In this document: piece by piece, positions 1 through 10,788 of the stretch
Layout: every line of letters begins with the position of its first letter
Position numbering within the stretch: position 1 is the first letter of the stretch
Source of the DNA: Tillus elongatus
Lineage: Eukaryota > Arthropoda > Insecta > Coleoptera > Cleridae
Reading direction: 5' to 3'
Length of the DNA: 64,000 bases
NCBI GenBank assembly: GCA_964006375.1
Contig: OZ023262.1
Span: 55,565,366 to 55,629,365, forward strand
The notes under the pieces: model-generated
Told to the model about the DNA's origin: nothing
Databases searched by the model: none
Seen by the model: the letters and a program-made list of their open reading frames with translations, nothing else
Program-made: the position numbers and the translations under genes

Positions 1-480
1 CCAAAAAACTAGGAGTTTGAATTTCTAACGTACTGAGCTCTTTCGGTAGCCATTTGGAAAGTTTATAAGTCGGGGAACCGATACCAGACTACTGCTCTCA
101 TTTCATTCCACAGCTTATGGGCTTTGGGGAGGCAATACATGCATGGTACAATTGGATTAGATAAGGTGACCGTCCTCCTGGTATTATCCATATCTATCAA
201 CTTAACGCAACTTTTGACTATACTTTTAAACCGAGTTGTCATACAAGCAAGTGGATCGTTTGTTGCTTTCCGATAAGGACCTGTTCTAATGAGATATTCC
301 ACTATATCAAATCATTCGACCTTATCAAGAATAACAATTTTGTGGCCTTTATCTACTTTTAAATAGAAATAATCTTTCCTCCTCAACTCTCTTACACTTC
401 AAATGTCGCTTTTTGACTGTTGGTATCTTGATTTTGCGATCTGGTTTGGAAGGCAACTTTTGGATAATTGACATATAGAG
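1..480 (-). pseudogene. Penelope-like element reverse transcriptase remnant
   Basis: Read on the minus strand, about 302-360 encodes a KVDKGHKIVILDK peptide, which resembles the [K/P]ADKGNAxVxMD motif in the N-terminal part of Penelope-like element (PLE) polymerases. After an in-frame stop, 63-302 encodes a stretch with VPCMYCLPKAHK, which matches the PLE motif VPRLYGLPKIHK. The order and spacing fit one degraded PLE ORF read leftward, continuing past the window edge. The GIY-YIG endonuclease and the YADD box are not in view. At least one stop separates the two motifs, so it is a dead fragment. It lies in the intron upstream of Ro60 exon 3995-4206, antisense to it. It may be the source family of the hammerhead-like repeats at 2.5 and 3.3 kb, but that link is inferred. 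Confidence 0.7.
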
Positions 481-1052
481 TTTCTTAGTTTGTATGCCAA
501 GAAACTTGCTCATATATTGCGATCAAACTACATATGCAATGTTCCAAAATTCAGTTTTGTTGAATAAATGTAATCCTACTTTTTCCGTAATTAAATTAAA
601 TAGAATTTGGGAAATACCGCAAACTGTATTCCTTGTTGCAAAAGGACATTACTGTGTGATATAGAGTTAAATAGAATAAGCAAAGATGGATATATTAAAT
701 GATTTTGGTCATTGATGTTTCTAATCAACATAATGTTATATGATTTGAGTAACATTCCATATTGAATTGATGGAAAAAATTTAGATGCTTTTGTGTGATT
801 TTTTAATAAAAATCAGCTACTTAAATACATAAATAAGTTTATAATAAGAAGGTTAATATATGCAAATTTATTTAATTCCAATTGTAAACAATTTAATATG
901 AAATGTTTTTTCGATAAGTTAACTCAAACAAATAATTACGCAAATTTAGAGACTAAAGAATTACCACTGGTCGGTTGAAGTAGGTAAACAAAATTAGGGA
1001 ACAGTATGTTGTCAAACGTAAATGTGACTTGCAGCATAAATTTTTAAAAGTT
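481..1052. other. AT-rich intronic sequence, nothing recognised
   Basis: No reading frame, RNA gene or repeat boundary could be recognised here. It is probably Ro60 intron sequence or very old repeat. Confidence 0.4.
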
Positions 1053-1440
1053 CGGGACGCAGCAAGAGAGTTATGGTAGCGAATTTTCATTAAATGCTTC
1101 AGGTTTGAATAACTCAATTTTATATAAAGCTAGAAAGTTGAATTTTGGTATGTATTTGGTTTCCAAGGCAACATATTCACCAAAGTTCATCAATAGGTGT
1201 GTAATTTTTGGAGATTAATTTTTTTTTCGAAAGAAAACTCAGAAACATTTTAAGCTTATTTTCGTCAAATTTTTGTACATTTTCAAACAATAAAATTATT
1301 TTGATAAAATCTGGTACATTGTTTCTACTATATAGGCTATACCGATAACCAGATAACCTGCTTCCATTAGAGTGACATATTTGCTATTAAAAACATTTTG
1401 ATGAAAATTCACTTCAATAATGCACTTGCTGCGTCCAGAC
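1053..1440 (+). repeat. MITE family M, copy 1
   Basis: The left end reads GGGACGCAGCAAG...TATGGTAGCGAATTTTCAT and the right end is its approximate inverse, ATGAAAATTCACTTCAATAA...CTTGCTGCGTCCAGA. This is a roughly 40-bp terminal inverted repeat. The interior has no ORF. The same TIR and interior recur at 11863, 46647 and 55647. The ends contain a small hairpin, ACGCA-CTTGC-TGCGT, in better preserved copies. Transposase type is unknown, and no target duplication is clear. Confidence 0.65.
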
Positions 1441-2254
<814 letters not shown>

Positions 2255-2269
2255 TGGTGTACCACAAAG

Positions 2270-2450
2270 TGAGTGCGTTAATGAAGTGAATTTTCATAAA
2301 AATGTTTTAATAGCAAATATGTCTCTGGTGGAAGCTGGCATCAATCTGGTTACCAGTGTAACCTATATAGTAGAAACAACGTACCATATTTTATCAAAAT
2401 GACTTATTTTTTGAAAATACAAAAATTTTCCGAAAACCTCCACTTTTAAA
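2270..2450 (-). repeat. Partial MITE family M, reversed
   Basis: The segment GTGCGTTAATGAAGTGAATT, followed by AATAGCAAATATG and then CCTATATAGTAGAAACAA, is the reverse of the right half of MITE M (compare 1300-1420). It is truncated before the other end. Confidence 0.5.
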
Positions 2451-2460
2451 TCTACACTTG

Positions 2461-2607
2461 ATTTGTTTGCTGTACTTTCAGTGATATGTTATTTGGTTAC
2501 GTGGACTGCAGTTTCGAACCGTCCCAGCAGTAGCGTGCTGAAGATGAACTAGTCGAAACTAGTCCACGTAACCAAATAACAAATCACTGAAAGTACAGCA
2601 AACAAAT
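2461..2607. repeat. 147-bp inverted repeat with hammerhead-like core
   Basis: Arms 2461-2507 and 2561-2607 are 47 nt each with one mismatch, around a 53-nt loop. The loop and right arm hold the hammerhead-like motif annotated at 2534-2568. The minus strand of the left half carries a decayed second copy: a GAAAC followed by the palindrome ACTGCAGT and then CCACG. The structure is therefore a head-to-head dimer of the same unit. It is flanked by AT and GTAT arrays. Confidence 0.8.
2534..2568 (+). ncRNA. Hammerhead ribozyme-like motif (type I, minimal)
   Basis: In order: stem I 5' strand CGTG (2534-2537), core CTGAAGA (2538-2544, matching CUGANGA), a short weak stem II (2545-2554), core GAAA (2555-2558), stem III palindrome ACTAGT (2558-2563), cleavage triplet GTC (2562-2564), and stem I 3' strand CACG (2565-2568). 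The very short palindromic stem III is the form known from Penelope-like elements and retrozymes, where dimers are the active form. Stem II is the weak point, because it needs a bulge. Self-cleavage is inferred and not shown. Confidence 0.55.
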
Positions 2608-2609
2608 CA

Positions 2610-2612
<3 letters not shown>

Positions 2613-2671
<59 letters not shown>
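2613..2671. repeat. (AT)n microsatellite
   Basis: An AT dinucleotide run that passes directly into the GTAT array. Confidence 0.95.
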
Positions 2672-2697
<26 letters not shown>

Positions 2698-3133
2698 TGT
2701 ATGTATGTATGTATGTATGTATGTATGTATGTATGTATGTATGTATGTATGTATGTATGTATGTATGTATGTATGTATGTATGTATGTATGTATGTATGT
2801 ATGTATGTATGTATGTATGTATGTATGTATGTATGTATGTATGTATGTATGTATGTATGTATGTATGTATGTATGTATGTATGTATGTATGTATGTATGT
2901 ATGTATGTATGTATGTATGTATGTATGTATGTATGTATGTATGTATGTATGTATGTATGTATGTATGTATGTATGTATGTATGTATGTATGTATGTATGT
3001 ATGTATGTATGTATGTATGTATGTATGTATGTATGTATGTATGTATGTATGTATGTATGTATGTATGTATGTATGTATGTATGTATGTATGTATGTATGT
3101 ATGTATGTATGTATGTATGTATGTATGTATGTA
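2671..3133. repeat. Giant (GTAT)n tetranucleotide array
   Basis: About 116 perfect GTAT units without interruption. It has no stops in several frames, so long MYVC or IHTY repeat peptides appear in translation. These are artefacts of the repeat. Confidence 0.98.
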
Positions 3134-3216
3134 CTATGTGAAAACTGGAACCTGTGATGAGCACTAATAAGTACACTTGGAGAACACCCAAATCACCACA
3201 ACACATATTTCAGAGA

Positions 3217-3257
3217 CCTTACGATCGTTTCGTTGACCAAGTCAACATCTTCAGAGG
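3217..3257 (-). ncRNA. Hammerhead-like motif, left arm of palindrome
   Basis: Exact mirror image of the motif at 3290-3330, read on the minus strand. If the region is transcribed from either side, the two motifs would lie head to head and the transcript could also fold into one long hairpin that hides both. Confidence 0.55.
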
Positions 3258-3289
3258 AAGAAAAATTCTAACATGTTAGAATTTTTCTT

Positions 3290-3330
3290 CCTCTGAAGAT
3301 GTTGACTTGGTCAACGAAACGATCGTAAGG
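3290..3330 (+). ncRNA. Hammerhead ribozyme-like motif (type I)
   Basis: Stem I 5' strand CCT (3290-3292), core CTGAAGA (3293-3299), one extra U, stem II GTTGAC/GTCAAC (3301-3306 with 3310-3315, loop TTG), core GAAA (3316-3319), stem III palindrome ACGATCGT (3319-3326), cleavage triplet GTA (3325-3327, an allowed NUH), and stem I 3' strand AGG (3328-3330). All conserved core bases are present. The unpaired U before stem II and the 3-bp stem I are unusual. Family assignment to Penelope-like or retrozyme hammerheads is by resemblance. Confidence 0.6.
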
Positions 3331-3377
3331 TCTCTGAAATATGTGTTGTGGTGATTTGGGTGTTCTCCAAGTGTACT

Positions 3378-3453
3378 TATGTATGTATGTATGTATGTAT
3401 GTATGTATGTATGTATGTATGTATGTATGTATGTATGTATGTATGTATGTATG

Positions 3454-3484
<31 letters not shown>

Positions 3485-3508
3485 TGCATGCATGCATGCA
3501 TGCATGCA

Positions 3509-3591
<83 letters not shown>
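3378..3591. repeat. Compound (GTAT)n-(GCAT)n-(AT)n microsatellite
   Basis: Three arrays in succession: GTAT to about 3482, GCAT to about 3511, and AT to 3591. The GCAT block is an apparent single-base derivative of GTAT. Confidence 0.95.
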
Positions 3592-3592
<1 letters not shown>

Positions 3593-3646
3593 TTTTAGGG
3601 GGCCTAGTTCGCGCTCATTTGAAAGATTTTTTTAAAAATTCACTAC
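3592..3646 (-). repeat. T-family repeat head, reversed and truncated
   Basis: On the minus strand this reads TAGTGAATTTTT, then AAATGAGCGCGAACTAGGCC, and runs into the TA array. This is the conserved head of the T family seen at 10507, 45317 and 54626. The body beyond the TA array is missing. Confidence 0.65.
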
Positions 3647-3994
3647 ATGGAAGCTTAAGCAAATACAATTATACTGGTCTCCTATCGTAGTCTACTTCTC
3701 TGACAATAAAGTTAAAAACTATTTGGATGTTACTTTAAAGCTTCATGCTTCTCTTCACTTACAGTTTATTGTCACAAAACTTATAAAATTCGCTACTATA
3801 ATGCACTTTCAGATAAGAATACAAATTCCTCTAACTACATAATTAATTTAGTTCGTCCTATTATGTATTAAATTTTCAAATTTGAAAAATTTATTTGTGA
3901 ATTGTTCAAATACTATTGTTTATTTGATACACATCAAATATTGACAAAATCTTATTTGAATACTAGCATTTATTACCTATATTTGTGCTTGCAG
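3647..3994. other. Intron end before Ro60 exon
   Basis: AT-rich with no ORF of note. It ends in a pyrimidine-rich tract and a CAG/GCAG acceptor at 3991-3994. Confidence 0.5.
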
Positions 3995-4206
3995 TGAAAG
4001 ACTTCGTTGTGAAAAGTATAATGTTTGACTTGAAGAATTTTAACACGGAAGAAAAGTACGAAGATGAAAAACAAAAGGTCGCAGATGTTTTGCAGAAAAT
4101 TACTGACCTAAGGCACACTTCAGATGAAAAAGAGGCAGTCCCTCTTATCTTGGAATTACACGCTTGTTTCCGGCAAATCAATTCTTGTCTGAATAAATCT
4201 CCTGAA
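3995..4206 (+). CDS. Ro60: Ro60 (60 kDa SS-A/Ro), internal exon in TROVE domain
   Basis: Acceptor AG at 3993-3994, and donor GTAGGT at 4207. The exon starts with the last two bases of a split codon and then encodes 70 residues (KDFVVKSIMFDLKNF ... LNKSPE). They align with the HEAT-like helices of vertebrate Ro60 around its KLLKYLEAVEKVK and HLIEEHRLVREHLL segments. Ro60 is a ring-shaped RNA-binding protein that binds Y RNAs and misfolded small RNAs in nucleus and cytoplasm. Identity to vertebrates is modest, so the call rests on this exon together with the four that follow, all in matching order and phase. The exons for the N-terminal part lie left of the window. No start codon is therefore expected here. 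Confidence 0.85.
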
Positions 4207-4261
4207 GTAGGTTTGCATGTACTAAGTCTTGATTCATTTTTATTGAATGTTTTGCTTTCAG
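4207..4261 (+). other. 55-nt Ro60 intron
   Basis: GTAGGT...TTTCAG, with a branch-point-like TACTAAG in between. Removing it joins the GAA and GTT codons in phase 0. It is three orders of magnitude shorter than the last intron of the same gene. Confidence 0.85.
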
Positions 4262-4467
4262 GTTTGGGCAGCCATTGTAGAAGAGTCTCCTACCAGGACC
4301 GTGTTGCATAATTTACCAAAGTTTTATAAAATGGGTTATCTAAAATCCAGTTCTCCAGTACATCCTAAGGTTATCGAATCTTTGACCAATGTTGAAAAGA
4401 TAAAAGCTTGCAATTTGCATCCCATTGAAGTTTTTATTTACTTGAAGGATTTTGAAAAGGGTGGGAA
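4262..4467 (+). CDS. Ro60: Ro60 exon, end of TROVE helical ring
   Basis: Acceptor TTTCAG at 4256-4261, and donor GTAAGT at 4468. It encodes 68 residues beginning VWAAIVEESPTRTVLHNLPK. These match vertebrate Ro60 [20 protein letters not shown], the segment in which a helix repeat forms part of the RNA-binding pore rim. The later KIKACNLHPIEVFIYLKDFE matches [20 protein letters not shown]. This is the clearest single-exon match to Ro60 in the window. The exon ends in phase 2 (AA), completed by G of the exon at 12363. Confidence 0.92.
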
Positions 4468-4619
4468 GTAAGTAATCTTAAAATCATTTATATTTATTTA
4501 CACCTTTCAAAAGATAATTTCGTGACAAGACAGGCTCAAAGTTTGCATGCGAGAACTTCTAGGAGATTCTAACTGCTCTCTTTCCCATCGTTGGGAATAT
4601 CAGTAAAAGACGCAAGCTT

Positions 4620-5381
4620 TTATGCTGGGTTGGAATCTATAAAAAATGTAGAAAATGGAATAAAAAGAGCATAGAGTTGCACGACAATAACATATCATAC
4701 TTATATAGAAAGTCTTCAAAGATTATATGCATATGGCATTAGAGATCCGCTGCTGGCGTGGCTCCATTTGTATCTTGAAGACAGCACCATCACAGTTAAA
4801 GTTAGTGGGAGTTACTCTGATCTTATATATGTTACTTCTGGGGTTCCACAAGGTACACACCTTGGGCCACTTCTATTTAACATCTTTATCTACCTAATGT
4901 TTGCAGATCATTTAAAACGTTTCACTTCTTCTGTACAGTTGCTGAAATGTCGGCACTTGCCCATGAATTTGAGTGGTTGTCTTCATGGTGCCAAACAAAT
5001 GATTGTCATTTGAATATAAGTAAGTGCTTTATGATTAAATTCTCCCGCTGAGCTACCTCTCACCTCAGATTCTGATTATCTCCTAGATGGCATCACATTG
5101 AGGTGGGTTGATACTTTTTGTGATCTGGGTGTCACATTAGATTCACAGCTTAGAATGTAGCTTCACAATTATGCCGTTACTTGAAGAGCTGCAAGAATGT
5201 TGAGTTTGATAACTAGAAACACTAATCTTTTTATGAGTGTCCGTACATTGACCATCCTCTATATCGATTGTACAATCTTACAGTGATTTTGTCACCTCAC
5301 TATGCTATGCATATTGATAGAATTGTAAATGTTAAGCGAAGATTTATCAAAACTTTGTGTTATAGAAATTCCTCATGGTTT
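4620..5381 (+). mobile_element. LINE fragment (RT remnant)
   Basis: Plus-strand coding remnants of a Jockey/CR1-type ORF2 are visible. From 4768 it reads SGVPQGTHLGPLLFNIFI, followed by MFADHLKRF where YADD should stand, so catalytic residues are lost. After several frameshifts, AYIDRIVNVKRRFIK appears near 5305-5350, typical of the C-terminal part of such ORF2s. It is clearly dead. A T-family repeat head begins immediately downstream. Confidence 0.75.
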
Positions 5382-5770
<389 letters not shown>

Positions 5771-6108
5771 AGACGTTACATGTGGCTAGAAATGGTGTGA
5801 ATAAACCTATGTTGTGAATTTTAAGTAATTTGCATCACAAAATTTCCAAATTTTCCAGATTAAAAATAAAATCTGAAAGACATGGGTTGAAACGACTTAG
5901 TGGTTACAGTTCAATGCCTGGCAGACAGAGTAGGTTAACGAGTGGGCGAAGATTGATTCACACAACAGGCGTAAATCATACATCAACGGTAACCAAAAAT
6001 ATAAATGACAGACATAAAACATACTACCCGAACCAACAATCGTGAAATCTCGGCCACAAATATCCCAAATCATACGACGATATGAAACTAAAAATTTGTC
6101 AAGTAATT
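5771..6108. other. Unassigned intronic sequence
   Basis: About 340 nt of moderately mixed composition. A 71-codon open frame (5830-6045) has no recognisable motif, and nothing else could be supported. Confidence 0.3.
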
Positions 6109-6289
6109 TTTATTTATTTATTTATTTATTCATACACCATCCAACAGCTTAAAAGCCAAATTAAGGATGGGCCAATACACAAAACATAATAACTAACAAT
6201 AATCAAGCTAACAATACAAAAAAAGAGTCGCAAATTAGATCGCTTTGAAAAACATTTTTATCTCTGATATGTTACATGAGAAGATATCT

Positions 6290-9030
6290 AGGCGGTCTTG
6301 CAGTACAGAGTAATCATTGCACATCTGGTAAATTGGAGACGATCGCAGCGAACGTGTACAAGCAGTCGGGAGATAGAGTGTGCCTGGAAAACGTGCTGCA
6401 ATACGAGGCACATTGAAATTAAGTTGCAGAAGCAGTACTAGGGCAGTCGAACACAGAATTAACCAGTTTATATAAAAATATAATTAAACTGCACTGCCTG
6501 CGCATCAACAGACTCTGCAGACTAAAGCGAAGAAGTAAACTTTCCTGAGGAAAACCAATAGATGGATATCGACCATCCTCACGAAAGCTAAGAAATTTTA
6601 GAAATTTCCTTTGCACTGATTCCAGGCTTGCCACGTGTGTCTCATAAGTAGAGCCCACACAACTGAGCCATATTCAAGTGGGGACCTAACCAAACAGCTA
6701 ACGAGCAGGAGGAGGGTGTCAGTCTGTGAGAAATTTTTGCTGTTTCTTATCAGAAACCCTAGAGTTTTGTAAGCAGAACTGACATTCTGCTCATAGTTTG
6801 GTTTAAAAGATAGAGTACCATCAAAAACAATTCCAAGGTCCTTAACTGTCCCGGGGCGATCAAGTGGAAGCCCTCTTATATTGTACCCGAAAGTGATTGT
6901 GTGCTTATTTCGAGTAATGGACATCACACAACACTTGGAAACATTCATAGAAAGACCACTCCGACCACACCATTCATCAAGGATCTGAAGACAGTTCTGG
7001 AGCCGCAGACAGTCATCAACTCTCGACATATTTGCGAAAATCTTAATATCGTCTGCATACATTAAAAAAGGAACATGTAAAACATGTTTAACTGGGTCAA
7101 TAAATATATTAAACAGTAATGGACCGAGTATGGAACCCTGCGACACTCCCGAAGTTACGTGATAGGTGTTAGATTTGAAGCCTCCAACCTCAACAAATTG
7201 CCTCCTACCATCCAGGTAAGATCTGAACAAGCCAAGCAAGCCCTCCGAGAATCCGATAGCCCTCATCCTGTCAATCAGAACAGAGTGATTTAGACAATCG
7301 AAGGCCTTAGATAGATCAGTATACACAACATCAACCTGTAAAGAGCGGTCAAGAGCGGACGCAATGAACTGTGTAACGTCAACTAAATTCGTTACAGTCG
7401 ATCTACCTGGAATGAAACCATGCTGGGAAATAGAGAGTCTGTTTTTGATGTGAAACAGTATTCGCCGAAAAAGGCAGGCCTCGAAAATCTTACAGAAGAC
7501 ACATAGTATGGATATTGGTCGATAGTTTGATGGATCACCACTGTCCCCCGCCTTGAAGACCGGGAAAACCTGTGACAGCTTTCAAATCGCGGGGAATGTT
7601 CCAGATCTAAGAATCAGTTTAAAAATTTTCTTAAGTGGAGTCAGGAAAGCATATAAGCAGTCGCGCACCAAGAGACCAGGAACCAGATCAGGTTCACAGG
7701 ACATGTTAGCTTTCATTCTCTTAGCGGCTGTAATAATTTCATCATCTGTAAAGTCTTCAACAAAGAACATTGTGATGTCACCCGAAGCCAGGCTGGCGGT
7801 TGTAGGCGATGAGGTGGGGGTGGAACCAGAACATCCCGCAGAATAAGAAGCAAAACTGTCAGCTGCCTGTTGCTGGTTAGATGAATTCCCAATAGAAAAG
7901 TTTTGACGGCGTCAAGAAGAGCAGTTCCAGAATTTTTTAGGATTAGACCTAATTTCTCTTTCAACCCTCTGAAAGTAGTTTACTCGAGAAAGATAAATGT
8001 CTCTCTTAAGTTTTTGTCTCAGCTCCCTAAATCTATCCAGAAACTCCACATTTCCAGACTTCTTAAACTTACACCATAATGAATATTTATATTTGATACT
8101 AACCTTAATTTCTTTAGAAAACCACGGGGGGTACCTATTACATGCAGTCATGGGAACATACAGATTAAACAAGTCTTAAATTCTGGAATAGAAAAAGTCA
8201 ATAGAATCGACATCCTGAAGCCCATCCATGCCATCCCAGCACAAGCCGCTAAGCTCCGCATACAATCTGACAAAATCACATTTTCGAAAATTATATGATC
8301 TTTGCCCAGTGTCCCCAACAGGGGAAGAGACCACTGAACCCCTGAATGGAAACTCTATGATTAAGGGGGGATGATGACCATCAGGAATCACGGGCAAATC
8401 AGGAGCCTCCCCCACCAAGCAAGTGTCTGTAAACAAAACCATGTCGAGAATCCTGTTGTTTATATTCTCAACATGATTAAACTGTCCAAGGAGTAGTAGA
8501 TTACAGAAATTTTGAAAAGCAGACGGGTCTTGCTGATGACAAGAAGCATATTCAGGCATGTTAAAGTCACCAACTAAGAATGTCTCGGAACCATATTTTA
8601 TGCACAGGGACTCGAGAGCTTCAAACAAGAGGTAGTAGTCATTAATTGGAGTATTGGGAGGTATACAAACAACAAAAACATTAAGTGAGGCCCGATGATC
8701 CGAGACTCTAACCCCCACAATGTCAATATTAGAAAGAGCATCAAATCCGCCACAGTCCCTCCGAATATCAAGGCGACGAGTTGCAAAGCGAGCATGCACA
8801 GCAAGCAGAACACCACTTCCCCTAGTCTTACAAGAAAGAAAAATCCCTATCTGATCTGTAGATAATATATTGATCATCAAACAGTTCGCTACGATAAATG
8901 TCACTATCCAGCCAAGTCTCAGTGAAAGCAAAACAGTCAAGAGGGTATGCCTGCGAGCAAACAAAAGAGTAAACATAATTGGTTCTTGTCAGGAGGCCCC
9001 TGACATTTGATAAAATATGTTAAATTGCCT
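6290..9030 (-). pseudogene. LINE A ORF2: AP endonuclease plus reverse transcriptase, broken
   Basis: ORF2 nicks the target and copies the RNA by target-primed reverse transcription. The endonuclease shows FTETWLDSD (catalytic Glu), GDFNMPEY, and the C-terminal DGHHPPLIIEF in place of the usual SDH box. The RT shows DLSKAFDCLNH (motif A Asp), SGVSQGSILGPLLFNIFIDP (motif B) and MYADDIKIF (motif C with both catalytic Asp). After that come the thumb-like LGIVFDGTLSF and YGSVVWA segments. Breaks include a frameshift near 8835, a stop near 8175 and frame changes around 7330-7560 and 6600. The catalytic residues are intact but the frame is not, so it is a recently dead copy. Confidence 0.88.
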
Positions 9031-9141
9031 CTCTGTAGAACAGGCAAAAGAAGAATGATGATTATGTCCAAAGTTTGCGACGGATCCAACAGGTTTGTTA
9101 GGAGACTGGGTTTCCACCCCGACATGGCATTGTGGTAATTG

Positions 9142-9430
9142 CTATTTGATCTGCAAAATCTCTGCACTCATCGACTGCAGCTTTTGCTTGTAAACCGCAC
9201 AGTTATGGTCCCAGGCTGCATGATCATAGGCAACTCCAGCCTTTACCTTAGCCGCATTAAAACAGTTCACACAGCAAAGAGTAGTAGCCACACAGTTTTT
9301 CACAGGATGGTCACCAGAACATTTAGGGGATGTTGTTTTGTCCCTACAGAATTTAGAAGTATGGTGGAAGCCAGAACAGCGATCATACCCGATAAAAATC
9401 TGACCAATATCTTAAGTAATTGTTTTTTAG
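9142..9430 (-). pseudogene. LINE A ORF1 C-terminus with zinc knuckles
   Basis: The minus-strand frame ending at the TAG of 9142-9144 reads ...RCSGFHHTSKFC...TSPKCSGDHPVKNC...CCVNCF. This is the tandem CCHC pattern of Jockey/CR1-type ORF1 RNA-binding proteins. The first knuckle has Tyr where its first Cys should be. LINE C shows the intact equivalent, CFKCNGYNHVAKYC, at 23148. The 5' part of ORF1 is missing or unrecognisable beyond about 9430. Confidence 0.7.
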
Positions 9431-10129
9431 CTGGGGGATTCAATCAATTTTTAAAATACACTGTATTTATAGCTTGATGAACGGCCCCAATTACAGTTTT
9501 ATACTGAAAGTGTACCATAATATAGTGGAAATGTAAACAAAATCAAGTCACGTTTATCAGTTAAAGTGTCTGGCAAACAAAACCTTAGTTAAAGTATCAT
9601 AGGTGGTTCGCGGTAGTATGCTCGTCTCCTGTGCAGAAGGTTCCGAGATCGATTCCCGTTTGATGAATGTATCTTTTTGTTTTGTTTCACTTTGCATTTG
9701 GAGAAACAATAGGGTACAGATTTCATACGTTTTGAACAAGATCTTATTTTTGTTTAAAATGTCTGAATAGCTTTGTCACATTTGAGTCTAAAATTAGAGT
9801 TTTCGGTAGACATTTTGTTATGGTTGACATTCAATTTCTATTAAGGCAATTCATTAAAAAGGAATTTTTGTTTTTAAAAAGTTTTTTTAGCTGTTGGAAA
9901 AACCGGTTTAAGTAGGTTGAGTAAAACGAGATCATTCTGATGATTGATAAGGAAAAATAACTGCTGCTATTATAATTTGGCAGATACTTTACTTTGCTAA
10001 ATATGAATTAAGTTTCCTTCTGGAGAGCTTCTCGAACTTTAATGAAAACTGTAATACAAGTTTCTTTTAAAAAGAAACTTACAATCTGGAGATATTGCAA
10101 AATTGAATATTCTAGCTTCTCAAAAGGAG
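9431..10129. other. Unassigned intronic sequence
   Basis: No gene was recognised. A tRNA-like B-box motif (GATCGATTCCCG) lies at about 9647-9658, without a foldable cloverleaf. Confidence 0.3.
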
Positions 10130-10455
10130 TTAGAACACAAGATTTTTTGATAATAGAGATATATCGATGGTCACACATTTCGTAGTACTGTTCATAATCC
10201 TGGCATGCTGTGTAGTGAATTTCACCGAACGAACTATGGCAAATACAGCCCTCTCAGCAGAGTAGTTAATAGTATCTTCTGTTCAGAGTTTGATATGTTT
10301 GGCATGTGATATAGCCAGTTTAGGTCAACTGCACATAGAGTTTTAAATCTGTGAAATATTATGTTATTATTATTTTTGCTTGTCTAAATATGTAAATTTT
10401 TTCTTTGTATATTATGTAAAATGCCAAGTGCGTTAATAAATATTATTATACATTG
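10130..10455 (+). mobile_element. LINE 3' end fragment
   Basis: The plus strand encodes EFHRTNYGKYSPLSRVVNSI, the same ORF2 C-terminal motif as the minus-strand LINE K (28269-28667; EFHQTNYGKYSP). A 3' UTR rich in TTATTATTATT and an AATAAATATT follow. It is heavily 5'-truncated. Confidence 0.7.
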
Positions 10456-10638
10456 TTTTCACCACAGAGTCCTAGAATTAGTGGCAATCATGTAATAACT
10501 ACTCATTTTAGTGAATTTTCTTAAAAAAAATTCACTAATGAGGAGATCCCGACTTTCGAATTTTGAAAAAATTTCTTCAAATGAGCGCTAATTAGGCCCC
10601 CCAGAACACATATCCGGGGTCGGTTTAAATTTTTATAT

Positions 10639-10788
<150 letters not shown>

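Larger units (their letters stand above)
3167..3380. repeat. Perfect 214-bp palindrome with a hammerhead-like motif in each arm
   Basis: The centre is at 3273/3274 (TAACA/TGTTA). Every base from 3167 pairs with its mirror to 3380, with no loop. Each arm carries one hammerhead-like core reading outward: plus strand in the right arm (3290-3330) and minus strand in the left arm (3217-3257). The palindrome sits between two GTAT arrays of the same orientation. It is therefore an inserted inverted dimer and not part of a larger inverted duplication. Confidence 0.95.
6109..9430 (-). mobile_element. LINE A, near full-length Jockey/CR1-type non-LTR retrotransposon
   Basis: Minus-strand element with a (TAAA)n 3' tail at 6109-6130. 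In element order it has an ORF1 C-terminus with cysteine-rich knuckles (about 9420 down to 9142), ORF2 endonuclease (about 9030 to 8175), a linker, RT (about 7560 to 6598) and a C-terminal region (to about 6290). The 3' end (GGATGGTGTATGAATAAA) is shared with LINE E (28170) and LINE J (60252), so these are one family. ORF2 has several frameshifts and stops. It sits in the intron between exons 4467 and 12363, antisense to Ro60. Confidence 0.88.

Noticed and set aside
2607..3206. Long open frames of MYVC, IHTY and similar repeats over the GTAT and AT arrays
   Set aside because: They arise because tetra- and dinucleotide repeats lack stops in several frames on both strands. There is no flanking coding context.
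9600..9660. tRNA-like segment with a GATCGATTCCCG B box
   Set aside because: The anticodon and T stems do not pair and there is no acceptor stem. It is at most a degraded tRNA-derived repeat.
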